From contig JAISYI010000022.1 of NCBI GenBank assembly GCA_031269995.1, forward strand, positions 186,001 through 250,000: 64,000 nt of DNA, in the 5' to 3' direction. The stretch is from Holosporaceae bacterium. GTDB taxonomy: Bacteria > Pseudomonadota > Alphaproteobacteria > UBA3830. This document shows, piece by piece, positions 46,112 through 56,609 of the stretch. The translations under genes were made by a program, and so were the position numbers. Below the pieces are notes generated by a model. That model had not been told where the DNA came from. It made no database searches and worked only from the letters and a program-made list of their open reading frames with translations. Each line of letters opens with the position of its first letter. The first letter of the stretch is position 1.

Positions 46112-46324
46112 ATGTCGGAAGTAATATATCTTAGGGAGGTTCTACTCGCTAGGAAGCGCGCAGAGGCCGGACAAAAGACTGCCGGAGTCGGCCGGCCGAG
46201 AGTAAAGTCTCTTAAGTGCGAGAAAAGTATAAAATCATTCCTTGTGGAGAGAGAAGAAGAAAGGAACAATCTTAATTGTAAGGAATATCGCAAATTTTTT
46301 GAGAAGGTTCAGGACGGAGATTAG
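46112..46324 (+). CDS. Small DUF4169-like protein
   Basis: A 70-residue basic protein begins MSEVIYLREVLLARKRAEAG, which resembles the start of DUF4169 proteins of alphaproteobacteria (an NLRxxRKxRAR pattern followed by Ala- and Gly-rich residues and an Arg-Pro segment). AAAGGA lies eight bases before the ATG at 46112. An upstream in-frame ATG at 46043 would add 23 residues without support. Function is unknown. It lies between tadA and clpP. Confidence 0.6.
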   Translation: MSEVIYLREVLLARKRAEAGQKTAGVGRPRVKSLKCEKSIKSFLVEREEERNNLNCKEYRKFFEKVQDGD

Positions 46325-46378
46325 ATATATAGTCTCACATTGCGAAGGATGGTAAATAGGCAGCAAATAGTCATTTTC

Positions 46379-46981
46379 CTATGCGATTTTCGCCCTCTTA
46401 TGTATTATTTCATCGATGAGGCCAAATTCCTTCGCTTGATCCGGCGACATGAAATTGTCACGATCCATCGCCTTTTCTATGTCCTCCAGAGACATTCCTG
46501 TATGCTTCGAATAAATCCCGTCCAGCCGGCGACGTAGATTGATAACCTCCTTTGCATGGATCTCTATATCTGCTGCCTGCCCCTGAAAGCCTCCAGACGG
46601 TTGATGGATCATGATGCGAGAATTTGGCAAAGAATAGCGATTACCCTTAGCGCCAGCCATTAGCAAAAGAGATCCCATCGATGCTGCCTGCCCCAGGCAT
46701 AGAGTAATTACGTTCGGCGTTATATATTGCATGGTGTCGTATATGGACAGACCAGAGGTCACAACCCCACCAGGGGAATTTATATAAAGGTATACGTCCT
46801 TTTTTGGATCTTCAGACTCCAGAAACAGCAACTGTGCGCAGATAAGATTTGCTGACGCATCGTTTACTTCTCCACAGAGAAAAATTATACGTTCCTTGAG
46901 TAGACGAGAATAGATGTCGTAGGAGCGTTCGCCACGCCCTGTCTGCTCCACAACCATTGGAATCAACATACTTTTACTCAT
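46379..46981 (-). CDS. clpP: ATP-dependent Clp protease proteolytic subunit ClpP
   Basis: ClpP forms the 14-mer peptidase chamber. The catalytic triad is Ser101 (GQAASMGS), His126 (IMIHQPSG) and Asp175 (MDRDNF). The protein has 200 residues. tig lies just upstream in the same direction, as in many bacteria, but clpX does not follow: the next genes are the small plus-strand gene and tadA. The ATPase partner must be elsewhere. Confidence 0.96.
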   Translation of the reverse strand: MSKSMLIPMVVEQTGRGERSYDIYSRLLKERIIFLCGEVNDASANLICAQLLFLESEDPKKDVYLYINSPGGVVTSGLSIYDTMQYITPNVITLCLGQAASMGSLLLMAGAKGNRYSLPNSRIMIHQPSGGFQGQAADIEIHAKEVINLRRRLDGIYSKHTGMSLEDIEKAMDRDNFMSPDQAKEFGLIDEIIHKRAKIA

Positions 46982-47007
46982 TTGTCCTCATCTCCTGTTA
47001 TTGTGTT

Positions 47008-48393
47008 CTATCTAATACTATCCCCGCTGTTCTGGCCGTCATGCAGAGCCATCTGATTATTTGACTCCGCAGCTACTATCCCTGGTGCGTCCTTAAAGAA
47101 ATCGAATTGTTCCTCATCTATGGCGACAAGCTCCGCCACAGAGCACTTTTTTTCTATCACCTTTGTCTCACTAAGTAACGCCTCAACGACCTTCTTCTCT
47201 AAAATTGGCCCTATAATGACCTGCAGGTTCCCACCCTGCGAGTAAATGTCCCAGATTGCCTTCTCCTGCCCAGGATACATGGAAGCTACGACGTTTATCG
47301 CCCGGGTAATTTCATCATTTGAAACTGATATCTTCCTGCGATTCGCTTCCTCAGCTACGACAAAGCCAAGTCTAACGTGCTCTTTGGCAAGCTTTAGACA
47401 CTCCTCCTCAATGTCTGGTGTGAATTGTTTGCCCAACCTCGCCGCTTCCTCAGAGATTTGCCGACAAACAACCCTGTTTTCCGGTTCTACCATGCAGAAA
47501 GGGACATCAAAATCGTAGACTGTTGACATCTTTTCGAGAAGATTCCTATGGAGCACATCCTTGCTTATGCGCTCGTACTTCTCTGTCACAATGATCAGCG
47601 CCCGCTCGCGCACTTTCCCCATGTCGTCAAAACCAAGCGCCTTAGCAAACTCATCATTCAACTCATACTTAGCTCGATCAAAAATTTTCTTAATAGTCGC
47701 CTTGTAGGAAGTGTTTTTCCCGGCCAATTCTTTAACAATAAAATCCGTCGGATAATGAACCTGGAACTCGCGAACGTCTCCGGGAGCTGCTCCTATCAGA
47801 TTTTTCCAGAAATTATCCACTAGAGAAGTACTACCTATGATTATTTCAAAATCCTTAATTTCTTTGCCCTTGATTTTCTTTTGAAATGCACAGGACTCAA
47901 GATCCACAACTACTTTTTGTCCTTCTTCCACCCTCTTTTCGCTTTCACTCCATTTTTGATGCTCTTTCCTAAGCTCCTCTATGGTTTTGTCAATTTCGTC
48001 GTCTTGGATCTCCACTACGTACTTTTCAAACTCCCAACCGGATATATCCAGCAACTCAAACGAAGGAATGACCTCAAAATCTAGATTAATTATAATACCA
48101 TCCGTATTTTCCTCAACAAACTCTGTTTTATGTGAAGAAGCGACTCGTTGATCCTTCAGAATACTCTTGACTGCATCAGATAATGCCTGCTGCTTAGCCT
48201 CGACGCTAATACCATCGCCATACATGCGCTTGACGACATCTAGCGGTGCCTTTCCAGAACGAAACCCATCCAAGCGAGCTTTCTTCGCTGTTTCCGCAAG
48301 CTTCGCAGCGGCTACCGTTTCGATATCATCCGTAGTAACTAGAATTTTATAGCGTCTCTTCAGGCCTGCTATGCTTTCATCTAAAATCTTCAT
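47008..48393 (-). CDS. tig: Trigger factor (ribosome-associated chaperone)
   Basis: Trigger factor binds nascent chains at the ribosome exit. The ribosome-binding signature reads GFRSGKAPLDVVKRMYG near residue 45, the central FKBP-type domain includes VEEGQKVVVDLE, and the C-terminal chaperone domain follows. I start at the ATG at 48393 after GGAGAG; one more codon upstream is TTG. The protein has about 461 residues. clpP follows after 26 bases. Confidence 0.94.
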   Translation of the reverse strand: MKILDESIAGLKRRYKILVTTDDIETVAAAKLAETAKKARLDGFRSGKAPLDVVKRMYGDGISVEAKQQALSDAVKSILKDQRVASSHKTEFVEENTDGIIINLDFEVIPSFELLDISGWEFEKYVVEIQDDEIDKTIEELRKEHQKWSESEKRVEEGQKVVVDLESCAFQKKIKGKEIKDFEIIIGSTSLVDNFWKNLIGAAPGDVREFQVHYPTDFIVKELAGKNTSYKATIKKIFDRAKYELNDEFAKALGFDDMGKVRERALIIVTEKYERISKDVLHRNLLEKMSTVYDFDVPFCMVEPENRVVCRQISEEAARLGKQFTPDIEEECLKLAKEHVRLGFVVAEEANRRKISVSNDEITRAINVVASMYPGQEKAIWDIYSQGGNLQVIIGPILEKKVVEALLSETKVIEKKCSVAELVAIDEEQFDFFKDAPGIVAAESNNQMALHDGQNSGDSIR

Positions 48394-48413
48394 CAATCAC
48401 TCTCCATAAGCAT

Positions 48414-48498
<85 letters not shown>

Positions 48499-48592
48499 CA
48501 GCTGTAGACATGTATAACATTTTTGTGAAACAATTATCCAGCGCAGGATATTATTTTGTGCTTCGAATGCTCATTGGTAGAGGAGAGGCCAT

Positions 48593-49348
48593 ATGTCTCA
48601 AAAGTGCAGAATTTATTCTCTGGAGGATTTCGTCGAACTGCGAAAAGCTGGAAAACTAGCCTCCCATATTTTAGATTATATCGCTCCGTTTGTGCAAAAT
48701 GGCACCACAACTGCGGAGCTGGATCGCCTCTGTCACGAGGAGATTCTACGATATAACGCTGTCCCTGCCCCGCTCGGATACAATGGATATCCGAAAGCTA
48801 CTTGCATCTCGGTAAACCATGTTGTCTGTCATGGAATTCCCTCGGATATCAAATTGCAAAACGGGGATATTTTAAATATAGACATTACAGTGATCCTGAA
48901 TGGATGGTACGGAGATACTAGCCGCATGTATGTAGTCGGCGAAGCGTCAAAAAAAGCCTTGGAGCTGGTAAAAGTCGCTGACGAGTCTCTCGCACTGGCC
49001 ATCGATTTGGTAAAACCAGGGGTATATCTTGGCGACATTGGATACGCGATACAAGCCTATGTGGAATCGAAGCAGTTTTCCGTAGTTAGGGACTATTGCG
49101 GACACGGCATCGGCAAGGTTTTTCACGACGAGCCAGCCGTTTTTCACTTCGGTAGACCTCGGACTGGATTGCTGCTAAAACCGGGATACGTGTTCACAAT
49201 TGAGCCAATGATAAACGCTGGTGGGTATAAAACGAGACTGCTGAGCGACGGCTGGACCGCCGTCACCTGCGATCATTCACTGTCGGCACAATTCGAACAC
49301 ACAATTGGTGTGACTGAGAATTCACACGAGATTTTCACCCTGTCTTGA
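48593..49348 (+). CDS. map: Type I methionine aminopeptidase
   Basis: Map removes the initiator Met from nascent proteins. The metal ligands are in LNIDITVILNGWYGDTSR, GHGIGKVFHDEP, FTIEPMI and the final QFEHTIGVTE. The protein has 251 residues, and GAGGAGAGG precedes the ATG. It is divergent from tRNA-Leu and tig. Confidence 0.96.
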   Translation: MSQKCRIYSLEDFVELRKAGKLASHILDYIAPFVQNGTTTAELDRLCHEEILRYNAVPAPLGYNGYPKATCISVNHVVCHGIPSDIKLQNGDILNIDITVILNGWYGDTSRMYVVGEASKKALELVKVADESLALAIDLVKPGVYLGDIGYAIQAYVESKQFSVVRDYCGHGIGKVFHDEPAVFHFGRPRTGLLLKPGYVFTIEPMINAGGYKTRLLSDGWTAVTCDHSLSAQFEHTIGVTENSHEIFTLS

Positions 49349-49424
49349 AATAAGTCGGATTTTTAGTACAAAAAATGGAATCTAGCCTTCGCGTAAATGC
49401 CTGCATAAGAAAACAGAGTGGCTA

Positions 49425-50174
49425 TCAGAGGATTTTAGCAAAACTAACCCTGGCTGCAGTTAGAATGATGACTTTTTCTGCTCCGTGTTTTTTCAGTATT
49501 TTTGCGCATTCATCAGCGGTGGCTCCAGTCGTCATGACATCATCTACTAGCATAACGACTTTCCCAGACAGTAGAGGTGCGTATCGTGAGTCTACTCCAA
49601 AGGATCCTTTGACATTTGTCAGACGGGAGTAACGCGTCAATCCTTCCTGAGGAATAGTTGGTTTTTCCTTCGTTAGAACACGCGGCTCATAGTGAATTGC
49701 AAAAAGTCTCCCAAGTTCCTGCGCCAGTAGTTCTGTCTGGTTATATTTCCGCTTTAGCCTCTTAAAAAAATGTATCGGCGTTGAGACGATCAGATCGCTA
49801 ACGATATCCTTTGCTGCTCGATACATCCACATGGACAAGGACCGCCGCATGTATGTGGCATCTCCATGCTTAAATTTCAGTATTATACTCCTTGAAAAAT
49901 CATCATATTCAAACACCGAGACAGCATGATCAAAATGCGGTGGCTGTTTTAAGCAACGCAAACACACGGAAGAAATATCCAATTCAAATGGTTCCCCGCA
50001 AATTCTGCAGTAAGGTTTACTTATCCATCTGATCTTCTTCCAACACTCCGCGCACAGCCCTTCCGAATCTACTATCTCTCCGCAATTACAGCAGGTTATC
50101 GGAAAACAGAGATCCCGCAAGTTTGAAGAGAAATTCTCACAAAAGCTACGTAAAAGAATACTCCTCACTCCCAT
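49425..50174 (-). CDS. comF: ComF family phosphoribosyltransferase-like protein
   Basis: ComF-type proteins pair an N-terminal zinc finger (LCFPITCCNCGEIV, CAECW, CRICGEPF, VCLRCL) with a phosphoribosyltransferase fold. The PRPP loop is VMLVDDVMTTGAT near residue 213. In naturally competent bacteria ComF takes part in DNA uptake; elsewhere its role is unclear. It is divergent from the MscS gene, with 41 bases between. Confidence 0.88.
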   Translation of the reverse strand: MGVRSILLRSFCENFSSNLRDLCFPITCCNCGEIVDSEGLCAECWKKIRWISKPYCRICGEPFELDISSVCLRCLKQPPHFDHAVSVFEYDDFSRSIILKFKHGDATYMRRSLSMWMYRAAKDIVSDLIVSTPIHFFKRLKRKYNQTELLAQELGRLFAIHYEPRVLTKEKPTIPQEGLTRYSRLTNVKGSFGVDSRYAPLLSGKVVMLVDDVMTTGATADECAKILKKHGAEKVIILTAARVSFAKIL

Positions 50175-50215
50175 TTAGTGGTAAAATTGCCGTGGAATTA
50201 TTGTAAGGAGGCATT

Positions 50216-51982
50216 ATGGATTTTTTATTAAATTTTTTCTGCAACAATCAATCTTGGAATTCTCAGTGTTTCTTTCTAACCCATTTGAGCCTTGGGTTTG
50301 CTATCTGCCTATCATTTCTACTTGCGAGAAAATTTGTAAAAATCGAGCTGAATAAGCTCAGTTCCAGTGGGAAGGCCTATAAGAAAATAGACCAAACCAT
50401 CGTGCTGGCCGCCGGAGTAATCTTTTCCATTCTTCTCATTGTGGTTTGCATTAGATGCGTAGATATATGCCTGGAATACTGGCACGGAGCCAGTTGCAGC
50501 ATCAGTAGGCCGCATCTTAGGTTAACAATGATTTTTACACTGTTACTTATGACAAGCTATGTTGCCAGCATTCCGGTCGCTCCGGATCAGCAAAAATCAG
50601 ATAATTCTCTCTCATTTAAGTCATTGAACACTGGGCTGATCCGCATAATAATCGTGTCGCTCCTTATGATTTTATGCATACCACCCAAGCAGGAATGGAA
50701 ACATCTTTTATGCGGCATTGTCACCATCTACTACTTTTGTGAAATCCTTTGCGCTCATGAAGCTATCAGCAAAATTTTAGCAATTATAACCACCAAAGAG
50801 ATTCCTTTTTCCTGCCGGCTATCCTCCTATATAAACGAAAAAATTGCATTTCTGGGTCTGGTTGGAATGGGGGCAACGATATGCCTGACCGACTCAACTC
50901 CGCAGATGTTTTTCCTCGAATGCTTATGCAATATTTACTACACTTTGGGGTTCTTGTTTTTTATGCAGGGTATTGCCTGCGCCGTCGCAAACAGATTTAT
51001 CAGACAAATAAACATTGTAAAGCAAGGAAGGCATTCCAAGTTCCCCGCGGACAAGCGTAGGAAAAATTTAACCTGGATATGCGATGTCATTTTGTTGATT
51101 TTTTATTTGTTCTGCTTCTGCGTGATGCTGCAATGCGTTGGAATCAATTTGAAAGAACATATCTTCCATACAAAGGCGGTCACATCTGCCAGCATTATTA
51201 TCTTGACGATCCTAACCTACAGGGGATACCACGAGTTCATAGATACCATATTAGAAAATACCAGGATTGATGAGAAAGACTATAGAATCGAGCTAGAGAC
51301 ATTTTTGCCGACCATTTCCACCATACTACATGTGATTTTGTTTTCCACTTCATCTCTGCTAATTCTTGCGAACCTCGAAATAAACATTGCACCAATACTA
51401 GCAGCGTTTACGGTGTTCAGTGCGGCAATAAGCTTAGCAGCGCAGGATATTATTCGCTCGTTTTTACATGGGATAACGCATCTGATCGAAAAGGAGCTGC
51501 GCGTTGGAGCCAAGGTAAAAATCAATGATTGCATTGGAACGATCGAAAGGCTGTCTGTACGAGCGATATATCTGAGATGTGTAGACGGATCCCTTTCCAC
51601 AATTCCATACAGTATAGTAGGTACGATAGTTAACTATTCTCAGGATTACTTAGCGTTCTATGGAAATCTACGGATAAGTCCTTTGGATAGCGTAGAAGAG
51701 TTTTCTCAGATGCTTCGAGATGTTGTTGAAAAGGTGAAAAATGACGATGCCCATAAGGATATAATTCGTGGAGACGTGGAAATAATTGGTCTACAGCCAT
51801 TCGATCTGGAAGGACCGCAGCTGTTTTGGAAAATAACAGCTTCTTCAGACGTCCGTGGGCAGGTAGTGCACTATGAAATATTCCGGAGGCTGTACGAAGA
51901 GTACAGAAAGCGAAGAATCTCTCTGCCTGTATATAACACCGTTTGCACACCTAATCCTAATAACTTACAGGAATGTACGTGA
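50216..51982 (+). CDS. MscS-family mechanosensitive ion channel
   Basis: A long N-terminal region holds about nine hydrophobic segments. The MscS pore helix and beta domain follow: AAISLAAQDIIRSFLHGI near residue 403, then ELRVGAKVKINDCIGTIERL and IPYSIVGTIVNYSQ. With 588 residues it belongs to the larger MscS-like channels with extra membrane helices. AAGGAGG precedes the ATG. Its stop lies inside the upstream leader of the GT2 gene. Confidence 0.88.
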   Translation: MDFLLNFFCNNQSWNSQCFFLTHLSLGFAICLSFLLARKFVKIELNKLSSSGKAYKKIDQTIVLAAGVIFSILLIVVCIRCVDICLEYWHGASCSISRPHLRLTMIFTLLLMTSYVASIPVAPDQQKSDNSLSFKSLNTGLIRIIIVSLLMILCIPPKQEWKHLLCGIVTIYYFCEILCAHEAISKILAIITTKEIPFSCRLSSYINEKIAFLGLVGMGATICLTDSTPQMFFLECLCNIYYTLGFLFFMQGIACAVANRFIRQINIVKQGRHSKFPADKRRKNLTWICDVILLIFYLFCFCVMLQCVGINLKEHIFHTKAVTSASIIILTILTYRGYHEFIDTILENTRIDEKDYRIELETFLPTISTILHVILFSTSSLLILANLEINIAPILAAFTVFSAAISLAAQDIIRSFLHGITHLIEKELRVGAKVKINDCIGTIERLSVRAIYLRCVDGSLSTIPYSIVGTIVNYSQDYLAFYGNLRISPLDSVEEFSQMLRDVVEKVKNDDAHKDIIRGDVEIIGLQPFDLEGPQLFWKITASSDVRGQVVHYEIFRRLYEEYRKRRISLPVYNTVCTPNPNNLQECT

Positions 51983-52080
51983 TCGTATTTGCCAGAGTTC
52001 TCGCAGATTTTAGTCGTCTGAAGAGGCAAAAAATATGGAGAGTTCACATTCTTTTGGCGCTGGCTGTCTGCGGAGTAACG

Positions 52081-53052
52081 ATGGCAGAGCCTGATGTTTC
52101 AGTTATTATTCCTGTCTATAATACTCCAGAACGTTTTTTGAAGGAATGCCTTGATTCTTTGATAAATCAAACACTCAAAGATATAGAGATAATCTGCGTA
52201 GATGACGGCTCCACTGATCAATGCGTGTGGCGTGTTCTCCAGGAGTACGCGCAAAAGGATAGGCGGATTAAAGTGATTAAGCATTGCCAAAACGCTGGAA
52301 TTGCTGCAGCAAGAAACACCGGATTAGCTGCTGCTAGAGGAAAATACTTTGCATTCTTAGACTCAGATGATTATATGCATCCAGATATGCTGCAAATTCT
52401 ACATACAGAGATCATGAGAGGTGATTTTGATGTCGCCGCATGTAATTTTTGCCGTCCCGAGGAAAATACGAATGTCGAATTTCCAAAAATTAGCCAATAC
52501 GAAACGAAAGAAATACTGCAGGCAGAAGAACTTTTATTTTTTGGGCTAGTTTGGAATAAATTGTTCAGAAGCGCGTCATTTAAAGGGAAAAAATTCGATC
52601 CAGATCTTTCTGGATGTGACGATTCATATTTTATTTTATGTGTTTATCCCCTCATCAGGGGAAGCATTAACGTTTATGCAACCCTGTATTATTGGAGGAA
52701 AAATGCAAATTCTGAAAGCATGAAGCCTATTTCAAAGGAATTCGCAGAACGTGCAGAAAAGACGATCAAAAAAGTCATTCGCTTATCAATTTCAGACGAT
52801 GTAAAATATGCTGCAACATCTACGATATTCGCGTGGTTGATTAATGGAATTAGATCGGAAAAGGTCATCGAGTTGTCAGTCGTTCTTCACGCGCTGCGAA
52901 TCATAAACATGGCATATTTCAATAGACTTATAATGTCAAAAACGAGTTACTTTTGGTATTTAGGCATTCAGGCATACCTAATAAAAACATTTCTTAAAAA
53001 CCAATTGAAGAGGCAAGTAAAAAAAATACAAAAGAAAATGGGAATGCTCTAA
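52081..53052 (+). CDS. Family 2 glycosyltransferase
   Basis: The GT2 domain starts at once with PDVSVIIPVYNTPERFLKE and continues with EIICVDDGSTDQ, NAGIAAARNTGL and the metal-binding FLDSDDYM. Relatives build surface polysaccharides. I choose the ATG at 52081 because GGAG lies five bases before it and the domain begins four residues later. An ATG at 51973, overlapping the MscS gene by 10 bases, would add 36 residues including a short hydrophobic segment. It stands apart from the LPS cluster at 36-40 kb. Confidence 0.87.
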   Translation: MAEPDVSVIIPVYNTPERFLKECLDSLINQTLKDIEIICVDDGSTDQCVWRVLQEYAQKDRRIKVIKHCQNAGIAAARNTGLAAARGKYFAFLDSDDYMHPDMLQILHTEIMRGDFDVAACNFCRPEENTNVEFPKISQYETKEILQAEELLFFGLVWNKLFRSASFKGKKFDPDLSGCDDSYFILCVYPLIRGSINVYATLYYWRKNANSESMKPISKEFAERAEKTIKKVIRLSISDDVKYAATSTIFAWLINGIRSEKVIELSVVLHALRIINMAYFNRLIMSKTSYFWYLGIQAYLIKTFLKNQLKRQVKKIQKKMGML

Positions 53053-53112
53053 CCTTTTTTTCTACCATTCGGCTCTTGTTACACTCTGTTCCTGCTCACG
53101 TCATGAGCCAAT

Positions 53113-54237
53113 TTAGGCGACGGCCTCCTGCGACGGCACGGTCCCTAGGTACTGATGCGACAGACGATTTTCTCTCTTGTGGCGGAAGAGAGCAAGTTCA
53201 ATCAACCTATCTAGAAGATCCTTATATGGTAGGCCAGTCGCTTCCCATAACTTCGGATACAAGCTCACTTCTCTGGTAAAGCCAGGAATCGTGTTTATTT
53301 CATTCAAACACACTTCTCCATCATCCCTGACAAAAAAATCTACCCTTGCCATGCCTTCACAGCACAGTACCTTATAAGCTTGTGTAGCTATCCTGCGGAT
53401 GTTGTCCATTACATTTTGCGGCAAATCCGCAGGGATTTTTAAATTCGCTGCGTTTTCATCTAAATATTTTGCTGCATAGGAGTAGAATTCATGATTTACA
53501 ACAATTTCACCCGGAAGAGACACCTCCGCATACTCATTGCCAAGCACTGAGCATTCCACTTCTCTACCCTTCACGAATTCTTCCACGACTATTTTATTGT
53601 CATACTGGAATGCGTTTATCACAGCATCGTCGAATGCCTCCTTCGTGTGCACTTTGCGTACTCCTATGGACGACCCACGACTTGCCGGCTTCACGAATAG
53701 CGTCTCTCCAAGATGCATTGAAATTTTCTCATACTCTATATCCAGATTCTCATGTCGGTAAAATGCCATATGCTTTGCTGTCGTTATACATGCGTCTCTG
53801 AGCAGCCGTTTTGTGACATCTTTATCAATACCGATAGAGGATCCAAGCACACTCGCCCCGACAAACGGTACGCCAAAATACTCGAATAACCCCTGTATTG
53901 CGCCATCTTCGCCGAATTCTCCATGAAAAACTGGAAAAGCTACGTCAATTACACTTGCAATTCCTTCATTCATTACTTCAGGAACCCAATCAGCATCGCT
54001 AGGGACGGTTTTTATTCCTTTCCTCCGTAGCTCATCGAGTAAGCCACACGCGCTCGGCAGCTTCCACTGTATCGCGCGTTCTCCGAAAAAAAAATGCCCC
54101 TCCCGACTTACACCAACCAGAAGAACATCATATTTGCTGTAATCCAGATTGCAAACAACGCTGGTCGCAGACTTTATCGATACTTCGTGCTCGGTAGACT
54201 TCCCCCCAAAAAACACTCCTACTCGAAGCTTTTCCAT
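53113..54237 (-). CDS. ddl: D-alanine--D-alanine ligase
   Basis: Ddl makes the D-Ala-D-Ala dipeptide for peptidoglycan. Family motifs are FGGKSTEHEVSIKSA near the start, FHGEFGEDGAIQGLFEYFGVPFVG near residue 110, KPASRGSSIGV, and the metal-binding CLNEINTIPGFT near the end. The 374-residue length fits the VanA/DdlA-like branch. Together with dapA it shows active peptidoglycan synthesis. rpsA lies 39 bases upstream in the same direction. Confidence 0.95.
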   Translation of the reverse strand: MEKLRVGVFFGGKSTEHEVSIKSATSVVCNLDYSKYDVLLVGVSREGHFFFGERAIQWKLPSACGLLDELRRKGIKTVPSDADWVPEVMNEGIASVIDVAFPVFHGEFGEDGAIQGLFEYFGVPFVGASVLGSSIGIDKDVTKRLLRDACITTAKHMAFYRHENLDIEYEKISMHLGETLFVKPASRGSSIGVRKVHTKEAFDDAVINAFQYDNKIVVEEFVKGREVECSVLGNEYAEVSLPGEIVVNHEFYSYAAKYLDENAANLKIPADLPQNVMDNIRRIATQAYKVLCCEGMARVDFFVRDDGEVCLNEINTIPGFTREVSLYPKLWEATGLPYKDLLDRLIELALFRHKRENRLSHQYLGTVPSQEAVA

Positions 54238-54276
54238 TTCTCTCTCCTTATATCAGCCACCAGTCATTTGTCTCGA

Positions 54277-55968
54277 CTACTCTTTATCTTTTCGACCGAT
54301 CACCATTCCAAGGATATTCCCCAAACTTGCTCCATTATCTGATGAGCCATATGCCTCCATAGTGCGTTTTTCACCTTCTATCTCTGCCGCACGGATGGAG
54401 AGAAGAAGTAGCCGATTAGCGCTGTCATAGGACAGCACCTGAGCATCCACTTTTTCCCCGACAGCAAAGCGATCGGGTCTTCTATCCTGCCTATCCTTGG
54501 AAAGATCGGCTTTCTTGATAAACCCCGCCTCCCCGTTGGCAGTTTTCACTTCTACGCCATCATCTGATATTGCCGCCACTACACAGGTTATCACTGTTCC
54601 CCTCCTGTGTTCTGACACGGTACCACCAGATGCTGGTTCAGTAAGCTGCTTAATACCGAGAGCTATTCTTTCTTTTACAGGATCCACTTCTATGACTTTA
54701 ACGGTTACTGTGTCTCCTCTCTTATATTTGTGGAATGCTTCGTCCCGGTTTTTCTCCCAGGTTATGTCGTTAATGTGTACCATTCCATCAACATCATCGT
54801 TGACTCGCACGAATAGACCAAAATCAGCAATGGAAGTAATAATGCTTTCAAACACATATCCAACAGGAAAACTTTTTACTATATTTTCCCATGGATTGGC
54901 CTGTAACTGCTTGACCCCAAGCCCCATACGCCGTTTGACTATGTCGACATCCAAAACCACAACATCAATCTCCTCGCCGGCATGGGCAAATGAGCTTGGC
55001 AGCACGTTTTTCTTCCAGCTTATTTCCGAGACATAGACAAGTCCCTCAACCCCTTCCTTTACCTCTACGAAAATTCCATAATCAGTTACACTTGTGATCT
55101 TTCCATGAACGACGGAGCCAACCTTGAACTCCTCTTCTACTCCTCCCCATGGATCCTCCGTTAACTGCTTCATACCAAGAGAAATTCTTTTAGAGTCCCG
55201 ATTAAACTTTATCACCTTTACTTTAATCTGATCTCCCTGCGCCAACACATCCGATGGATGATTTACTCTTTTCCATGAGATATCCGAGCTGTGCAATAAA
55301 CCGTCTACGCCACCGATATCGACAAAGGCTCCATAGTTTGTAATGTTTTTTACTACGCCATCCAATACCTGCCCCTCTTCAAGATTCTCAATTAATTGCA
55401 ACTTCTCTTCACTATTCGCTCCCTCAAGAACGCTTCGTCGAGAAACGACGATATTCTCGCGTGCTTTGTCCATCTTCAGAATTATAAACGGCTGCTCAAT
55501 TCCCATCAGAGGAGTTACATCCTTCACGGGACGCACATCCACCTGGCTTCCAGGTAGGAAGGCTGAGGCGCCATTCAGATCTACCATGAATCCGCCTTTT
55601 ACTCGGCCGTACATGGATCCTGTCACGCTGGTCCCATTTTTGAATGCTTTTTCAAAGTCATCCCAGGCAGCTTCACGAAGAGCCTTTTCCCGGCTAAGAA
55701 CGATCTCCCCACCTTTGTTTTCATAGTTATCCACATAGACGTCGACTAGGTCGCCCACTTTAATCTCGATTTGTCCGCCTCCGTGACCAAACTCGCTGAT
55801 GGCTATACGCCCCTCTGATTTTAAACCAACATCTATGGTCACAAAGTTATCGTCGACAGAGACAACCGTCCCCTTTACAACCCTTCCTACCCAAGCTGTC
55901 CTTTTGCATGCTCTTTCAAAAAGTTCACTGAAACTTGCTTCTTCCCCTATACTCTGCTCGTTTGCCAT
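54277..55968 (-). CDS. rpsA: 30S ribosomal protein S1
   Basis: S1 binds mRNA on the small subunit. Six S1 OB-fold repeats can be followed, for example GTVVSVDDNFVTIDVGLKSE, VDIGGVDGLLHSSDISW and VRVNDDVDGMVHINDITW. The ATG at 55968 follows GAGGGTG; one codon upstream is TTG. The length of about 563 residues is usual for alphaproteobacteria. cmk, its frequent neighbour, is absent. Confidence 0.95.
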   Translation of the reverse strand: MANEQSIGEEASFSELFERACKRTAWVGRVVKGTVVSVDDNFVTIDVGLKSEGRIAISEFGHGGGQIEIKVGDLVDVYVDNYENKGGEIVLSREKALREAAWDDFEKAFKNGTSVTGSMYGRVKGGFMVDLNGASAFLPGSQVDVRPVKDVTPLMGIEQPFIILKMDKARENIVVSRRSVLEGANSEEKLQLIENLEEGQVLDGVVKNITNYGAFVDIGGVDGLLHSSDISWKRVNHPSDVLAQGDQIKVKVIKFNRDSKRISLGMKQLTEDPWGGVEEEFKVGSVVHGKITSVTDYGIFVEVKEGVEGLVYVSEISWKKNVLPSSFAHAGEEIDVVVLDVDIVKRRMGLGVKQLQANPWENIVKSFPVGYVFESIITSIADFGLFVRVNDDVDGMVHINDITWEKNRDEAFHKYKRGDTVTVKVIEVDPVKERIALGIKQLTEPASGGTVSEHRRGTVITCVVAAISDDGVEVKTANGEAGFIKKADLSKDRQDRRPDRFAVGEKVDAQVLSYDSANRLLLLSIRAAEIEGEKRTMEAYGSSDNGASLGNILGMVIGRKDKE

Positions 55969-56039
55969 CAAACACCCTCTTTTGTCTTACTCTGCTTGCT
56001 CTTGTTGAAACACTCATCCAATAATCCATACACGCTATC

Positions 56040-56165
56040 CTATCCTTGCCTCGCCTTATAACGCGGGTTTGTCTTGTTTATCACATAAACCCTGCCCCTA
56101 CGCTTCACAAGACGACAGTTCTTATGTCTAGACCTAATAGTCTTTAAAGAATTTACTACTTTCAC
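56040..56165 (-). CDS. rpmJ: 50S ribosomal protein L36
   Basis: A 41-residue protein begins [20 protein letters not shown] and ends NPRYKARQG, the alphaproteobacterial form of L36. It starts with GTG at 56165 after AAGGGGG. Only one Cys and the final His of the usual zinc set remain, as in the other zinc-free (C-minus) L36 proteins. It lies just upstream of rpsA on the same strand. Confidence 0.93.
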   Translation of the reverse strand: MKVVNSLKTIRSRHKNCRLVKRRGRVYVINKTNPRYKARQG

Positions 56166-56609
56166 GGAAGGCCCCCTTTCTTGAGGCGCTTCTACAGCTT
56201 CTGCCCACAAAAGTCAAGGAAAAAGAATAAATGCCTACGCGCCTTAAACTATGCGAATAAGGATTTGATTCGTTGAATGAGGAAAAGTGGCAATTTTGCA
56301 ATTAATTTATTGAAAATATCGAGCAAATAGGCAAATATTCCACGTACCCATTGAATGGAAAGCAAACAGAATAGCATTCTTCTGATTTACAAACGACGAC
56401 TGCGCGAGCATTTTAGAAACACAGAGTATTTAAGAAGAGTTACCGTGAAGAAGACTGCATGATAGTCCCCCTCCCCTAACACATAGACGAACTGGTAGCG
56501 CGCCTTTGCAGGAGATCCTCATAGATTTTTGATAATCTTAGTTGCTGGAATAGCTTGCAAAATTCAACATAGAAATTTAAACTAAAATCAAGCAAATTCA
56601 GAAAGTAGT
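56166..56609. other. Intergenic stretch, no gene recognised
   Basis: This 444-base stretch separates rpmJ from the second TadE-like gene. It is AT-rich. The longest clear small frame starts at ATG 56354 and codes 35 basic residues with no family resemblance. It presumably holds the promoters of the two flanking divergent genes, but no clear -35/-10 pair stands out. Confidence 0.6.
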
